This document shows positions 53,706-62,523 of a DNA stretch of 64,000 nucleotides, in pieces. Positions within the stretch are counted from its first letter, which is position 1. Each line of letters begins with the position of its first letter. A model generated the notes under the pieces. The model made no database searches, was not told where the DNA came from, and saw only the letters and a program-made list of their open reading frames with translations. The position numbers and the translations under genes are program-made. This DNA is from Pseudomonadota bacterium (GTDB taxonomy: Bacteria; Pseudomonadota; Alphaproteobacteria; Sphingomonadales; Govanellaceae), in contig QEVO01000005.1 in the NCBI GenBank assembly GCA_003577275.1, forward strand, positions 124,001 to 188,000. Reading direction: 5' to 3'.

Positions 53706-55036
53706 CAAGCGGCCTCCAGTAGCGGCGAGACGTAAAGCGTCGAGCTTGGCTTGGCCAAACACACCACGCCAGTCAGCGGGCCGATTTCCGCTGGCGTCAG
53801 CGAGCCAGTTTTAAGCTCCTGTTTCACCGCCGACGTGAAGCCACCAGTGCCAGTCCAGGTGGTGGTGTCCGTGGTCTGGTTGGCGCTGGCAGCCAGAATG
53901 TCGGCGGCGCGATCAGAAATGTTCCACGTCCCGATCGGCGACCCAGCCGTACCCTTATAGAGCAATTCCAGCCACGCTTCGTTATCCTTGAACGTGGTGC
54001 CGTCGTTGATCACCGCGACCTTGACCGTCATCGCGGTCAGCGCGGAATTGAAGCGCGAGATCGGCGGCGAGCGCAGAGGCCACTCGAAGCTGGCGTTGGC
54101 GGAGCTTTCCATCTGCCAGGAAATGCTGTCGGTGCCATTGCCGGCGGCGGCGTAAATCGTATTGCTCGCGGTGATCGTACCGGCCCACGAGGCATAATAG
54201 TAGGTATAGTGGTTATCGCCACTGTCGCAGTCGATCAGCACCACTTCCGCCGCGCCAGGCCCGCCAAAAGCTCCAGTAACATTACTAGAGCCGCTACGTA
54301 ATTTACACTGAGATGCGACAAAAGTAGCAGCAGTAGTAATGCCGACATCAACAAGATTAGTATAAGCAACGCCAGAAAGATCACTTGCTGACATAACAAC
54401 ATTTGATATAACGCCGCTGGCAAAACCGAAAACCGTCGTCGGTGCGGTGCCGGCCAAGGACAGGCCGCGCACATTAAAGCGGCCGCCACGAAACGTCAGC
54501 GACCGGCCTGCCTGGTTGCCGTTGTTCCAGGTGCAGTTGATCAGATCGATTTGAATGCCGCTATAATCAACAGTTTGACCAGCGCCGAATGACAAGAGCG
54601 CGCCGCTGTTCGTTGACGGCAGCGAGAAGGTGCAGTTATCATAGACGTGACCAGTGGCGGACGACGAGTTCGCCACCTGCAAGTCGCAAGAACTGTTGTT
54701 GTTGCTCCCAGCCGTCCAGGTAATGCCGTATGCGTAAACGAATCCTGCACCGAGGTTCATAGCTGCGTTAGCTGCGCCTACTGAAACCACCGCACCGGCT
54801 GTCAACGCTCCAGTACCGGAGCCATCAAACGCCACCGACAGAATTTTAAGACCCGGCGTTGACGGAAATGTCAGCGTGATCGCCGCGCCTGCCGTTTCCG
54901 AATGCGTGCTTTTAACCCGCACGATATCGCCAGCCGCCCACAGCGCCGCCACGGTGACGATGCTATTGGCCGCTTTCGCCTCAGTATCGTAAGGCGAAGC
55001 GTTGCTGCCGGCGCTGTCGACGAAATAGGTGGCCAT
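53705..55036 (-). CDS. Beta-helix-like phage structural protein
   Basis: A 443-residue protein beginning MATYFVDSAGSNASPYDTEAKAANSIVTVAALWAAGDIVRV, the start seen in beta-helix proteins of phages that form surface or appendage structures. The middle has short repeating strands (YGITWTAGSNNNSSCDLQVANSSSATGHVYDNCTFSL). The C-terminal third (ISRFNSALTAMTVKVAVINDGTTFKDNEAWLELLYKG) is a separate domain. Bases 54285-54420 are AT-rich against the rest of the gene, a sign of mosaic exchange. Confidence 0.6.
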   Translation of the reverse strand: MATYFVDSAGSNASPYDTEAKAANSIVTVAALWAAGDIVRVKSTHSETAGAAITLTFPSTPGLKILSVAFDGSGTGALTAGAVVSVGAANAAMNLGAGFVYAYGITWTAGSNNNSSCDLQVANSSSATGHVYDNCTFSLPSTNSGALLSFGAGQTVDYSGIQIDLINCTWNNGNQAGRSLTFRGGRFNVRGLSLAGTAPTTVFGFASGVISNVVMSASDLSGVAYTNLVDVGITTAATFVASQCKLRSGSSNVTGAFGGPGAAEVVLIDCDSGDNHYTYYYASWAGTITASNTIYAAAGNGTDSISWQMESSANASFEWPLRSPPISRFNSALTAMTVKVAVINDGTTFKDNEAWLELLYKGTAGSPIGTWNISDRAADILAASANQTTDTTTWTGTGGFTSAVKQELKTGSLTPAEIGPLTGVVCLAKPSSTLYVSPLLEAA

Positions 55037-55044
55037 ATATCACC

Positions 55045-55482
55045 CTACGCTGCTTGCAGCACGCCGGTGGCGGCGTCGCCATCGAGCGTCAAGGGGCCGG
55101 CCACATTGCCCACGTCCGCGCCGGCGTTCAGATACATGATCAGCCGCGAGGTGCCGGCAACGCCGGTATCCTTGTACCAGACCGCATAGTGGCCATTACT
55201 GAAGCCGGCCGCGTTTTGCGCCCAGGACAGGTCATTGTGCGCCCATTCCATGGTGTTGCCATCAAGCGCCAGGGTGACGCCGGCAATGGCCGAGCCGCCG
55301 GCGGTATAGCCGGTGCCGCTCACCTCGTTGGCGCTGATGTCGCCCCAAAACTCGTTGGTCGCCAGATTGGGCGTCCACGCATTGGTGACCCACGCCACTT
55401 TGATGGTGTCGGTGTCGAGATCGACGGCGTTGCCGTTATGCTGCGCCAGCTTGAACTTAGGAAAAACGGTCGGCGTCGGCAT
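55045..55482 (-). CDS. Phage structural protein of unknown function
   Basis: A 145-residue beta-rich protein starting MPTPTVFPKFKLAQHNGNAVDLDTDTIKVAWVTN; this opening and the GDISANEVSGTGYTAGG segment are common in phage proteins next to tail or fibre-like genes. Start chosen at 55482, 5 bp after the previous stop. Confidence 0.6.
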   Translation of the reverse strand: MPTPTVFPKFKLAQHNGNAVDLDTDTIKVAWVTNAWTPNLATNEFWGDISANEVSGTGYTAGGSAIAGVTLALDGNTMEWAHNDLSWAQNAAGFSNGHYAVWYKDTGVAGTSRLIMYLNAGADVGNVAGPLTLDGDAATGVLQAA

Positions 55483-55487
55483 CGGCC

Positions 55488-55718
55488 TTACTCCGGTTTT
55501 TGCGGCAGCCGCGCCACCGCTTGCCAATATTCAAGCCAGGCGGCGAGCTCCGCCCGGCGCGCCTCGCCCTTGGCGCATTGCGCCAGCGCCCGCTCGAACC
55601 GCGCCACGTGGATTGCCGCGCGGGCGCGGTCCCGCGTCGAGGGCGGCGTGTCCTGAAGCATCGGCACGGCCGGGGCCGCCGGCGGCTGGGTCTTGAACAT
55701 ATTGAAAAGCCATTTCAT
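55488..55718 (-). CDS. Small helical phage protein
   Basis: A 76-residue protein with an N-terminal MKWLFNMFK patch, a Pro-rich linker and a helix (RDRARAAIHVARFERALAQCAKGEARRAELAAWLEYWQAV). Unknown role; good ribosome site (GGAGG) upstream. Confidence 0.5.
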   Translation of the reverse strand: MKWLFNMFKTQPPAAPAVPMLQDTPPSTRDRARAAIHVARFERALAQCAKGEARRAELAAWLEYWQAVARLPQKPE

Positions 55719-55728
55719 AGCCGACCTC

Positions 55729-56073
55729 CTACAAATACCCCATTAGCCGCGCCTGGAACGACGTCAGATGCCGCCTCTTTGCCGGCGGAATTTCCGCAAA
55801 CAGCGCCGCGCGCACGTCTTGCAATTTCACCGTCAATATCTTCGCCACCAGGCCTGCATCATCGACCAGATGCACCGTGCCGAGCGCCGGGGCCGGAAAG
55901 CCATGGAGCACGCCGACACCCGCCTCGGTCATGACCCACATGCCGATCCGCAAATGACGCGCCCGCAGCGCGCCGATGTCAGCGCCCGCGGCCGCCGGCG
56001 GCGCGGCCGTAACCGCCGCCGCCGACAATTTGCGCAAACCCGATTTAAGTTTTTCCTTGATCGTCATGGCCAT
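55729..56073 (-). CDS. Small phage protein of unknown function
   Basis: A 114-residue protein: helical, Ala-rich N-terminus (1-35), then a beta part RIGMWVMTEAGVGVLHGFPAPALGTVHLVDDAGLV that resembles a small SH3-like barrel. The start overlaps the preceding stop by one base. Confidence 0.5.
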   Translation of the reverse strand: MAMTIKEKLKSGLRKLSAAAVTAAPPAAAGADIGALRARHLRIGMWVMTEAGVGVLHGFPAPALGTVHLVDDAGLVAKILTVKLQDVRAALFAEIPPAKRRHLTSFQARLMGYL

Positions 56074-56384
56074 TACGTGCTGCTGATAACCGCCAATTTC
56101 TGGCCGGGATAGACCGCGAAATATTCCGTCTGGTCGGCCGCCATGCGGCCCTTGGTCGCCACCGCGGTCGGATTATCGCCGAGGGCGATGGCGCAGACCG
56201 CGTCAGTGTGAACGCGGATCAGCCGGGTATTGGCGTTAAAGGCCGCGCTTTGCGCGCTGACGACGCCGATCGTAACGCCATCTTGTTGTACGATCGCGGG
56301 CGTCTGCGGCACCGGCATGACATGGCCCGCGCCATCTTTTTGCAGGCCGACGAATTCATCGATATAAATTTTGCTCATCATCAA
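56073..56384 (-). CDS. Small phage structural protein
   Basis: A 103-residue beta-rich protein (IYIDEFVGLQKDGAGHVMPVPQTPAIVQQDGVTIG, TRLIRVHTDAVCAIALGDNPTAVATKGRMAADQTEYFAVYPGQKLAVI). This pattern is widespread near head-decoration genes in tailed phages; here it may be a head or neck component. Confidence 0.6.
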   Translation of the reverse strand: MMMSKIYIDEFVGLQKDGAGHVMPVPQTPAIVQQDGVTIGVVSAQSAAFNANTRLIRVHTDAVCAIALGDNPTAVATKGRMAADQTEYFAVYPGQKLAVISST

Positions 56385-56638
56385 TTCCCCAATAACAGTT
56401 TGGTGGCGGTATTGCCTGCTTCCTCGCCGAGCACGCCCAAGAGTTGGGTCGAAGCGCGGCCCTGCCGCCGGCGCAGCGCGTCGGCGCGATCCGCTGCCGC
56501 CGCGGCTTCATCGCGCATCGGCATGCCCGGCGGCGATGGCAGGGCGGGCGCTTTCGGTTTCTTCAAACCCAAGACGCCGGCGGGAATGGCGATGGACTTT
56601 TTCACTAATGTACCGACGGTCTTTAATGGTCCACTCAT
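56381..56638 (-). CDS. Small phage protein next to large terminase
   Basis: An 85-residue protein with Pro-rich middle (PKAPALPSPPGMPMRDE) and helical end DRADALRRRQGRASTQLLGVLGE. This short family is usually found just after TerL in podoviruses of this kind. Function unknown; overlaps both neighbours by 4 bp. Confidence 0.55.
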   Translation of the reverse strand: MSGPLKTVGTLVKKSIAIPAGVLGLKKPKAPALPSPPGMPMRDEAAAAADRADALRRRQGRASTQLLGVLGEEAGNTATKLLLGN

Positions 56639-58098
56639 GCGGCTCCTCCAAAATAAGCATAGTCAACCTCCACTTCGGGCGCGGCCGGGCGATAAAAATC
56701 GCCGCGCAGCACCCGCACGCCCTCGCCACCGCCCAGGAAGGCATACTGCAAGGCATCATGCACATGGCTGTATTCGTTCTTGTTGGGCTTTTCTTCCCAG
56801 CGATTGCTGCCGGCAACCGCGATGCGGCGGATGTGATAGCCGCTATTGAAACCCTTGCGCACCACCTTACAGACGGGGCTTAACAAAAATGCAGGCTGGC
56901 CTTCCACGCTGTGGGGCAGCGTCCGCCGCACCGCTTCCTGGCGTAGCGTCGGATCATTGGTGGCGGCGCGGCGAATGGACAAGCCCAGCACGCGCTGCAC
57001 GATGCGCAGCCAGCTTTCATCACCGCCCTTCTCGTCGTTGCCGGCGTCGGTCGCCGGGTCGGCCCACAGCTCTATGCTTTCCGGCCGGGCATACCAATCA
57101 GCATAATCATCCCGCAGCTTTTGCCGCAACACCTCGGCAAAGCGTGTTGGCCCCATCGCGTCGAGCATTTTTTCCGCGGTCGGGAATACCGCCAGTTCGG
57201 CCAGGCACCGCCATTGACCGATGCTGGTGCGCTGGCAGAAGACGGCCGCCGGCGTCATGCCGCCATCCAGCCCGATGATCAGCTTCAAGCCCTTGATCGG
57301 CTCCAACGGACGATTGGCGACATGGATGTGATCTTGAAATTCTGGGTAAACTGGCTGGCCATCGCGGGAAAAGCCAAACTGGTTGTCAATCAGCCGCCGC
57401 TTCTTGTCATCGGGCATGCCCTCGGCCTGACGCTCATAGTATCGCGCCGGCAGATTGTGAATATTTTCCGCCTGGGGGTCGAACCCGCCGGGTTGGCGGA
57501 AGAATACGGTTTCCGGCCCCGGATTTTCTACGAACGTCTCGTAAATGTAATTATCAATATCCGGCGCGTTGAAATCGCACCACAGGCCAGACCATGCGCA
57601 ACCGCCCAGGTTGGGCCCTGGATAGCGCCCAACGCGGGTGCGCGCGTACTGAAAGACTTCGGGTGATAATAAATCGGCCTCGTTGAGCCACACCGCCGTC
57701 GGCTCCAGTCCTCGAAAGATATCCTCGGCGCGTTTATCACCCACGGCCACAAAGACCATTTCCAGCTCAACATCCCATTCACGATGCAAGGCAAATCTGA
57801 TTTCATGGATCCGCGGCGCATCGCCGTTCCAGCGCCCCAGTTCCTTCGGAAACCAGCCATGCCAACTGCGCAGCGTCGTGGTGTCGAGATTAGGATAGGT
57901 GTCGCGCACCACCACCACGCGCGCGCGACGAACGCCGTCAGGGCCGGGATTTTGCCACAACGCAGCCCACACGCAGGCCTGAATGCAGGCCGTGGTTTTA
58001 CCCGATCCGATGGGCCCCATAATGCCCCGCAGGTAGGCTTGCGACTTCACAAACCGATCCGCCACCGGGCCAGCGGGTTTTTGCGCCAACAGCCTCAT
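56635..58098 (-). CDS. Large terminase subunit (TerL)
   Basis: A 487-residue packaging motor. Start at 58098 overlaps the helicase stop (ATGA). Walker A is GPIGSGKTT near residue 30, the Walker B-like region is AVWLNEADLL, and the RNase H-like nuclease domain begins IGLDGGMTPAAVFCQ with further acidic residues in WADPATDAGND and HVHDALQYAFLGG. It cuts and translocates phage DNA into the procapsid. Confidence 0.9.
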   Translation of the reverse strand: MRLLAQKPAGPVADRFVKSQAYLRGIMGPIGSGKTTACIQACVWAALWQNPGPDGVRRARVVVVRDTYPNLDTTTLRSWHGWFPKELGRWNGDAPRIHEIRFALHREWDVELEMVFVAVGDKRAEDIFRGLEPTAVWLNEADLLSPEVFQYARTRVGRYPGPNLGGCAWSGLWCDFNAPDIDNYIYETFVENPGPETVFFRQPGGFDPQAENIHNLPARYYERQAEGMPDDKKRRLIDNQFGFSRDGQPVYPEFQDHIHVANRPLEPIKGLKLIIGLDGGMTPAAVFCQRTSIGQWRCLAELAVFPTAEKMLDAMGPTRFAEVLRQKLRDDYADWYARPESIELWADPATDAGNDEKGGDESWLRIVQRVLGLSIRRAATNDPTLRQEAVRRTLPHSVEGQPAFLLSPVCKVVRKGFNSGYHIRRIAVAGSNRWEEKPNKNEYSHVHDALQYAFLGGGEGVRVLRGDFYRPAAPEVEVDYAYFGGAA

Positions 58099-59885
58099 GT
58101 CTCCACCCACTGTATGAAGCCGGCGAGCGGCACCTTGGTGCCCCGCTTCAGCGCCCCGCCAAGCCGCACCGGACCATCGGCATAGGCGCCCGGAATGCGC
58201 CGCAGTACGTCCTTCCAGGCTCCTTGCGCGCCCGCTTTGCCCGGCCAGGCGGTATCGGTGAATATCCGCGTCAGCGCCGAATGTTCATTGGCCACAAACA
58301 GGAAATAGGCGTCATCGCCCCCCTCGTCACGTTCAGCAAACAGCCGAAGTCCGACGCTCGCCAGGGCGTCTTGCGCCGGCATCGTCGTTTGCGTGTCGCC
58401 GAACGCCGCCTGATTGCGGCTGGCGTGACGCAAGTCTTCCTTGGCTTCGACAATCCAGTTAGCGATGGTGCGCTTGACGCCCGCGCCGCGATCGAGCGGC
58501 ATATCCAGAAGGTACTGCAAACAGCGCGCTTGATCCGACAACTTCTCCGCCTGCATCGGCGCGGTCAGCGCCGCGATGCGCGCTACCAGGTCTGATAATT
58601 CATCGGAGGAGACGGGATAATCGTAAATCGCCAGATCGGCGCAGGCCAATAGCGTCCCATAGGTATCCTGCAGGCGATCGTCGAACCCTGCAATTTCGCG
58701 CAGCGCATGGCGGTAGGCGGCGAAGGTATCCGTAAAGCGCGGCCATTGATCCAGCATGCGCCGCATTAGTCGTGCGCCAAGATCACCAAGCCGGGTCTGA
58801 TCCAGGTTCGGCAAGACCGTTCCTTCAATAATGGGAGATAGCCGTGCACGCACGATGCGGCTTTCATCCTGTGGCGGCAGCGGAATGGTCACAATGCTGG
58901 TCAAGAGCGCCGGAAACTGCACCGAGAACGACCGCCCCACATGCTGATCGCCGCCGCGGCTCACCTTGCCGCCAGACGAGGCTTGGCGGAGCGCCTGCAA
59001 CGCCGCCTGCTTGCGTTGCGGATTATCGCCCGGCTCGAACTCATCGATCAACACCGGTTGCGCCCGGCCCTGCATGAGCTGATAAAGCGCCGCCGCCGTG
59101 GTGTCGGTGGTGTCCAGACACCAGCGCTGAAAAACGCCGCGAATGGTCCGCTGCAAGGTTGATTTGCCGGCGCCGGCTTCGCCATCCACATAAAGATGGC
59201 TCCGCCAGGGCAGCGCGCCGGCGACATAGCCTTGCGCCACGAAGCCCAAGGTCAAATAGGCGTAAAGCGGATCCTGCCAGTGCCAGGTGTTCAAGATTGA
59301 CAGCAGCTCTTCCGCCGCTGCGCCATTGGCGCGCTCCCGCGCCGGCTTCAGCGTTGCCGGAAAGGAGGGGTACACATAATCGCCATAGCGGCCCGGCTTG
59401 CGAAATTCGCCAGCGATCCACACATGATCGCCGCAATGGAGCACCAAGCCGCCATCATCGCCGCGCCAGGCGCCGACGCCGCGCACCTGTTCGGCGGGGT
59501 CCATCACCCCGGCCTCGGCGCAAGACGCCATCAGCATGTTGGCCACCAGGTCGGAATGAAAACCGCCGGTCGGCTGCCCCTTCTTGTCGTAGCGCGGCCA
59601 GCGGCTCAGGAGATAGTCTTCATGGCGCGCGAACAGCGCCACGATGGTGGCGCGGCCATGCTCGGTTTCCTTCAGCGAGCGCAGCTGATAGAGGCCGTCG
59701 AGGTAATAGTAGATACCATCATTGCAGCCCAGCGGCTGCAAGGGCAGATCGTCCGGCATCCGTAAAAACGCATCAAGGCCGGCAAGGCGCTGACGTTTGA
59801 CGGCGCGCGGCGCTTCGGCGGCGCCTTCAATGGCGGCGGCTATCGGCGTCACGTCGGCAGCGGTTTCAGGCGACTTGATGGTCAC
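58095..59885 (-). CDS. Replicative helicase-like ATPase (primase-helicase module)
   Basis: A 596-residue protein. Walker A is VDGEAGAGKSTLQ around residue 235 and Walker B is PVLIDEFEPG about 50 residues later, then a sensor-like FPALLTSIVTIPLPPQDESRIVRARL. The fold appears to be a D5/SF3-like or related hexameric helicase. Start overlaps the primase end by 20 bp. It would unwind the phage origin together with the TOPRIM protein. Confidence 0.78.
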   Translation of the reverse strand: MTIKSPETAADVTPIAAAIEGAAEAPRAVKRQRLAGLDAFLRMPDDLPLQPLGCNDGIYYYLDGLYQLRSLKETEHGRATIVALFARHEDYLLSRWPRYDKKGQPTGGFHSDLVANMLMASCAEAGVMDPAEQVRGVGAWRGDDGGLVLHCGDHVWIAGEFRKPGRYGDYVYPSFPATLKPARERANGAAAEELLSILNTWHWQDPLYAYLTLGFVAQGYVAGALPWRSHLYVDGEAGAGKSTLQRTIRGVFQRWCLDTTDTTAAALYQLMQGRAQPVLIDEFEPGDNPQRKQAALQALRQASSGGKVSRGGDQHVGRSFSVQFPALLTSIVTIPLPPQDESRIVRARLSPIIEGTVLPNLDQTRLGDLGARLMRRMLDQWPRFTDTFAAYRHALREIAGFDDRLQDTYGTLLACADLAIYDYPVSSDELSDLVARIAALTAPMQAEKLSDQARCLQYLLDMPLDRGAGVKRTIANWIVEAKEDLRHASRNQAAFGDTQTTMPAQDALASVGLRLFAERDEGGDDAYFLFVANEHSALTRIFTDTAWPGKAGAQGAWKDVLRRIPGAYADGPVRLGGALKRGTKVPLAGFIQWVET

Positions 59886-60927
59886 TGGTCAACTCCCTCA
59901 GCCAATCGTTGAAATCCTTGCCGGCGGCGGCGCGCGCCACATAAACCGTCCGGCCCTTGGCTTGATGCGCGGCAATGGCGCGATCAAGGCCGCGCTTGGC
60001 TTCCTCGGCCGTGTCGTTGTCGGCGGCGATGGTGATCGCCGTGATGCAGGGCGGCAAATCAAGCGCCGCCATATTTGCTAAACTGACCGCGGCCGCCACG
60101 CGCCGGCGTGGCAGCGCCAACGCTACCGACAGCGCGGTTTCGATCCCCTCGGCCACAATCAGACTTTCCGCCACCCGGCTATTCCACAACTCATTCCAGC
60201 GAATGCGCGTCATGCCGCGGGTCAAGGGAATGCAGCCGCCGCCATACCGCCCCAGCGACAGCTTGGGGTTGGTCACCTCCAATTTTTTTGGCCACGCCGG
60301 ATCCAGGAACGTGCGGTGCACCCCCACCAGCCCACCGCGGCGGAAGATGCCGCCCACCAGCGCCGGCACCCGCTCCTGGGCTTCGCCGCACCACAGTTCG
60401 GGATGGAACGCCAGCGCGCCGGGCACCTTCGGCAACCGCCGGACGTCGATCGAGCGCAGGCGCAAATACGCTTCGGCATGAGTGCCGCGAATATCGCGTT
60501 GGCAGCTCAACCAGATCCGCTGCACTCGCTCTTGCGTGCGCGCCTCCTCTTGCGCCGATGCCCGCTCCGTCGCCTCGGCGATGCGCGCCGCTTCGCGCCG
60601 CACCTTGACGATCGCCGCCGGATCGCGGTCATCGATCCCCAGCCAGCGTTTCGACCATTCCACGGCGCGGCCCTTATCGCCGCCGAAATGCACTGCCGCC
60701 ACCAAATCAAGCGCATCCCCGCCATCGCCGCCGGCAAAATCTTTCCACACGCCGGCCCGCGATCCGCTAAGATGCACCGCCAGCGAGCGGCCCGGCTCGC
60801 CGTTCAAGGAGCCGACGCGCCACTCCGCCCCCTCCCGGCGGCCGTTGGGCAGCAATTCCGCCGCCAAGGTCGGCATCCGATCGGCCAGCAGCCGGGCGAT
60901 TTCGGCGATGGATATCAGGCTCGCCAT
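59866..60927 (-). CDS. TOPRIM-domain DNA primase
   Basis: A 353-residue protein; the ATG at 60927 follows GGGAGG, so I prefer it to a longer frame. The N-terminal half (GSRAGVWKDFAGGDGGDALDLVAAV) resembles the phage primase DUF7146-type module without an obvious zinc finger. The TOPRIM part shows LIVAEGIETALSVALAL (catalytic Glu) and ITIAADNDTAEEAKRG (DxD), ending GKDFNDWLREL. It makes primers for phage replication. Confidence 0.82.
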   Translation of the reverse strand: MASLISIAEIARLLADRMPTLAAELLPNGRREGAEWRVGSLNGEPGRSLAVHLSGSRAGVWKDFAGGDGGDALDLVAAVHFGGDKGRAVEWSKRWLGIDDRDPAAIVKVRREAARIAEATERASAQEEARTQERVQRIWLSCQRDIRGTHAEAYLRLRSIDVRRLPKVPGALAFHPELWCGEAQERVPALVGGIFRRGGLVGVHRTFLDPAWPKKLEVTNPKLSLGRYGGGCIPLTRGMTRIRWNELWNSRVAESLIVAEGIETALSVALALPRRRVAAAVSLANMAALDLPPCITAITIAADNDTAEEAKRGLDRAIAAHQAKGRTVYVARAAAGKDFNDWLRELTSDHQVA

Positions 60928-61243
60928 TCCCGCCTCCCAGCCGCCATTCCCCGACCCTTTTGGGTTGGTGTTTGAAATTTCCGCCGGGTTCCCCAAAAAA
61001 CCGCCCGAAATTTTGCGACCGTCGCGCGCCAGGCAGGGAGAGAGGGCAAACGATCCGCGCGGGGGGCCCCCCCCCGGCCGGGCGCGGACCCGGCGGCGGC
61101 GGCACCGGCCAGGGGCCGACCATGCTGGCCCGGCTGGTGCCTGCCGGAAGGATGATTAATCCCTTGGGCGATGCGGCCAAGTCCTTGACCTGCAACGGTT
61201 TTCTTAAAACTGTCCGACCAAAACTGTCCGACTTTGCGCAGGA
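60928..61243. other. Non-coding stretch before the primase gene
   Basis: 316 bp with no credible gene. It has a C9 run next to G6 (around 61060-61075), very GC-rich sequence to 61105, and two 14-bp tandem repeats aaaactgtccgac(c/t) at 61206-61219 and 61220-61233. No clear promoter is seen. Confidence 0.5.
61206..61233. repeat. 14-bp tandem repeat related to the attL inverted repeat
   Basis: aaaactgtccgacc then aaaactgtccgact, directly adjacent. The 15-mer aaactgtccgacttt differs at one base from aaactgtcagacttt of the inverted repeat at 33493. A phage DNA-binding protein may recognise both. Confidence 0.65.
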
Positions 61244-61741
61244 TCATTTTTCAAGCCCTTGATTTTCTTCATCTTTTTTGTACTCGACCTGCAATGCCGC
61301 CACCGCCTCGTCGAAGCTCTGGCCGGCCGCCATGTTGAGCCCCGGAATGGCCAGGATGACGCCCTGCCGACTGTTGAGATTGACCTCGACCGGCATTTTG
61401 CCGTGCAGGTAAGGGGCGAGCTCCACCAGCGCCTTAAGCTGGCGATCAAAGGCCTCCAGCTTGGTGCAATCAAGCTCGGCCGCCAGGTCGGCCACCGATC
61501 GGGCGGCGACCTCGGCCAGGCCGATGAGCGGCGAGGGATAGCGGCCCAGGAGGTAGGCCGCGAAATCCTTTGTCTTGCGGTTGATCGCGCCGGGCGGCCG
61601 GCCTCGGCGCTTGACCTCGGCGAGGCGCTCCGCCGGCCGCAGGGTGGGATCCTCGATCAGCGCCAGCTGCGCCGCCGGCGCCAGCGGCAGCCGGTCGACC
61701 GCTTCCGCCAAAATCTTCGCCACCCCCGTTTCCTCAGCCAT
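61244..61741 (-). CDS. Phage protein of unknown function, weak small-terminase candidate
   Basis: A 165-residue protein. KRRGRPPGAINRKT (about 45-58) is an AT-hook-like basic motif, found at the head of some small terminase and DNA-binding phage proteins; the rest is helical (DFAAYLLGRYPSPLIGLAEVAARSV) with MPVEVNLNSRQGVI. It is transcribed before primase, helicase and TerL. DNA binding is likely, function not known. Confidence 0.6.
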   Translation of the reverse strand: MAEETGVAKILAEAVDRLPLAPAAQLALIEDPTLRPAERLAEVKRRGRPPGAINRKTKDFAAYLLGRYPSPLIGLAEVAARSVADLAAELDCTKLEAFDRQLKALVELAPYLHGKMPVEVNLNSRQGVILAIPGLNMAAGQSFDEAVAALQVEYKKDEENQGLEK

Positions 61742-61808
61742 TAAACACCCCTTTTTTTATTGTTTTCAGGGACTTAGCACCAATCACCCCGGCTGCCAGC
61801 GCCACCCT

Positions 61809-62056
61809 GTTACGCAGCGTAACGCCAGCGTAACAGCCAGCGTAACAGCCATAAGCCATTGAAAAGCCTATATATATCTCTATCCCTCTAAGGCTTGTTA
61901 CGGTGTTACGGTTCGCGCGCGCCCGCGAGGCGGATACACCCCGCCCCTCATCCTCACGTAGCGCGCGCACGCGAGACAGCGTAACAGCGTAACTTCCTTT
62001 TATTTTCAATGAGTTAGCCGTTACGATCGAGCGTAACGGCAGCGTAACAGCGTAAC
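61809..62056. repeat. Iteron-like array, candidate phage replication origin
   Basis: Eight direct copies of CAGCGTAAC (one starts GAG) at 61815, 61826, 61838, 61977, 61985, 62029, 62040 and 62048, in three clusters with 8-12 bp steps, plus inverted GTTACG copies at 61809, 61897, 61905 and 62020. The first pair makes the palindrome gttacgc-a-gcgtaac. Two AT-rich patches lie between clusters (61866-61891 and 61994-62015). The segment from 61742 to 62232 holds no gene I accept. It sits upstream of the primase and helicase genes. Confidence 0.7.
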
Positions 62057-62232
62057 AGCCGCCACCCCAATTTTTTGTTTGTAAAACAACGGGTTGGGGA
62101 TTTGAGAAAAGAATTGAGGCGGCGCGGGTCGGGGTAAACATAGGTGCCGCCTATTGGGTCAGGGTGGGGAAAAAGCGAAGGATGATCGGCCGCGCTGCTG
62201 GTCGCAGCGCGTGGTTTGTTTGTGTGGATGCG

Positions 62233-62523
62233 TTACCCGTAAATGTCGGCACGGCGCGCCTCCTGATCGCCTGGCGCGGCATCATTGGCCAACCGCACCT
62301 GGCGGCTTAAGGCATCGCGCCAGCCCGGCACGTCATGCCAGCGCCGGTTGTCATAGGCCGCCAGGTAATGGTGGCCGATCCGCGCCGCCTCCGCCCATGC
62401 CGCCGGCGCGTCCTCGGGCACTGTTTCCAGCGCCCGGCGCAGCACATCCGCCTCGCCGGCCTGCGGCAGCGGGTGCGGCAATTGCAGCACCGCCAGCGTC
62501 AGATTGGTGGCGTAATCAATCAT
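62233..62523 (-). CDS. Small phage protein of unknown function
   Basis: A 96-residue protein from the ATG at 62523, within the end of the P-loop gene: MIDYATNLTLAVLQLPHPLPQAGEADVLRRALETVPEDAPAAWAEAARIGHHYLAAYDNRRW. Mostly helical, acidic. An upstream in-frame start runs through the P-loop gene. Function unknown. Confidence 0.5.
   Translation of the reverse strand: MIDYATNLTLAVLQLPHPLPQAGEADVLRRALETVPEDAPAAWAEAARIGHHYLAAYDNRRWHDVPGWRDALSRQVRLANDAAPGDQEARRADIYG

Noticed and set aside
53286..55482. Diversity-generating retroelement, since BPP-1-like phages can carry one
   Set aside because: I see no reverse transcriptase gene and no template/variable repeat pair in the window; the tandem units here are protein-level repeats only.
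61734..62141. 135-codon minus-strand frame
   Set aside because: It is the translation of the GCGTAAC repeats (YAVTL, CYAGCYAG patterns), so better explained as an iteron region.
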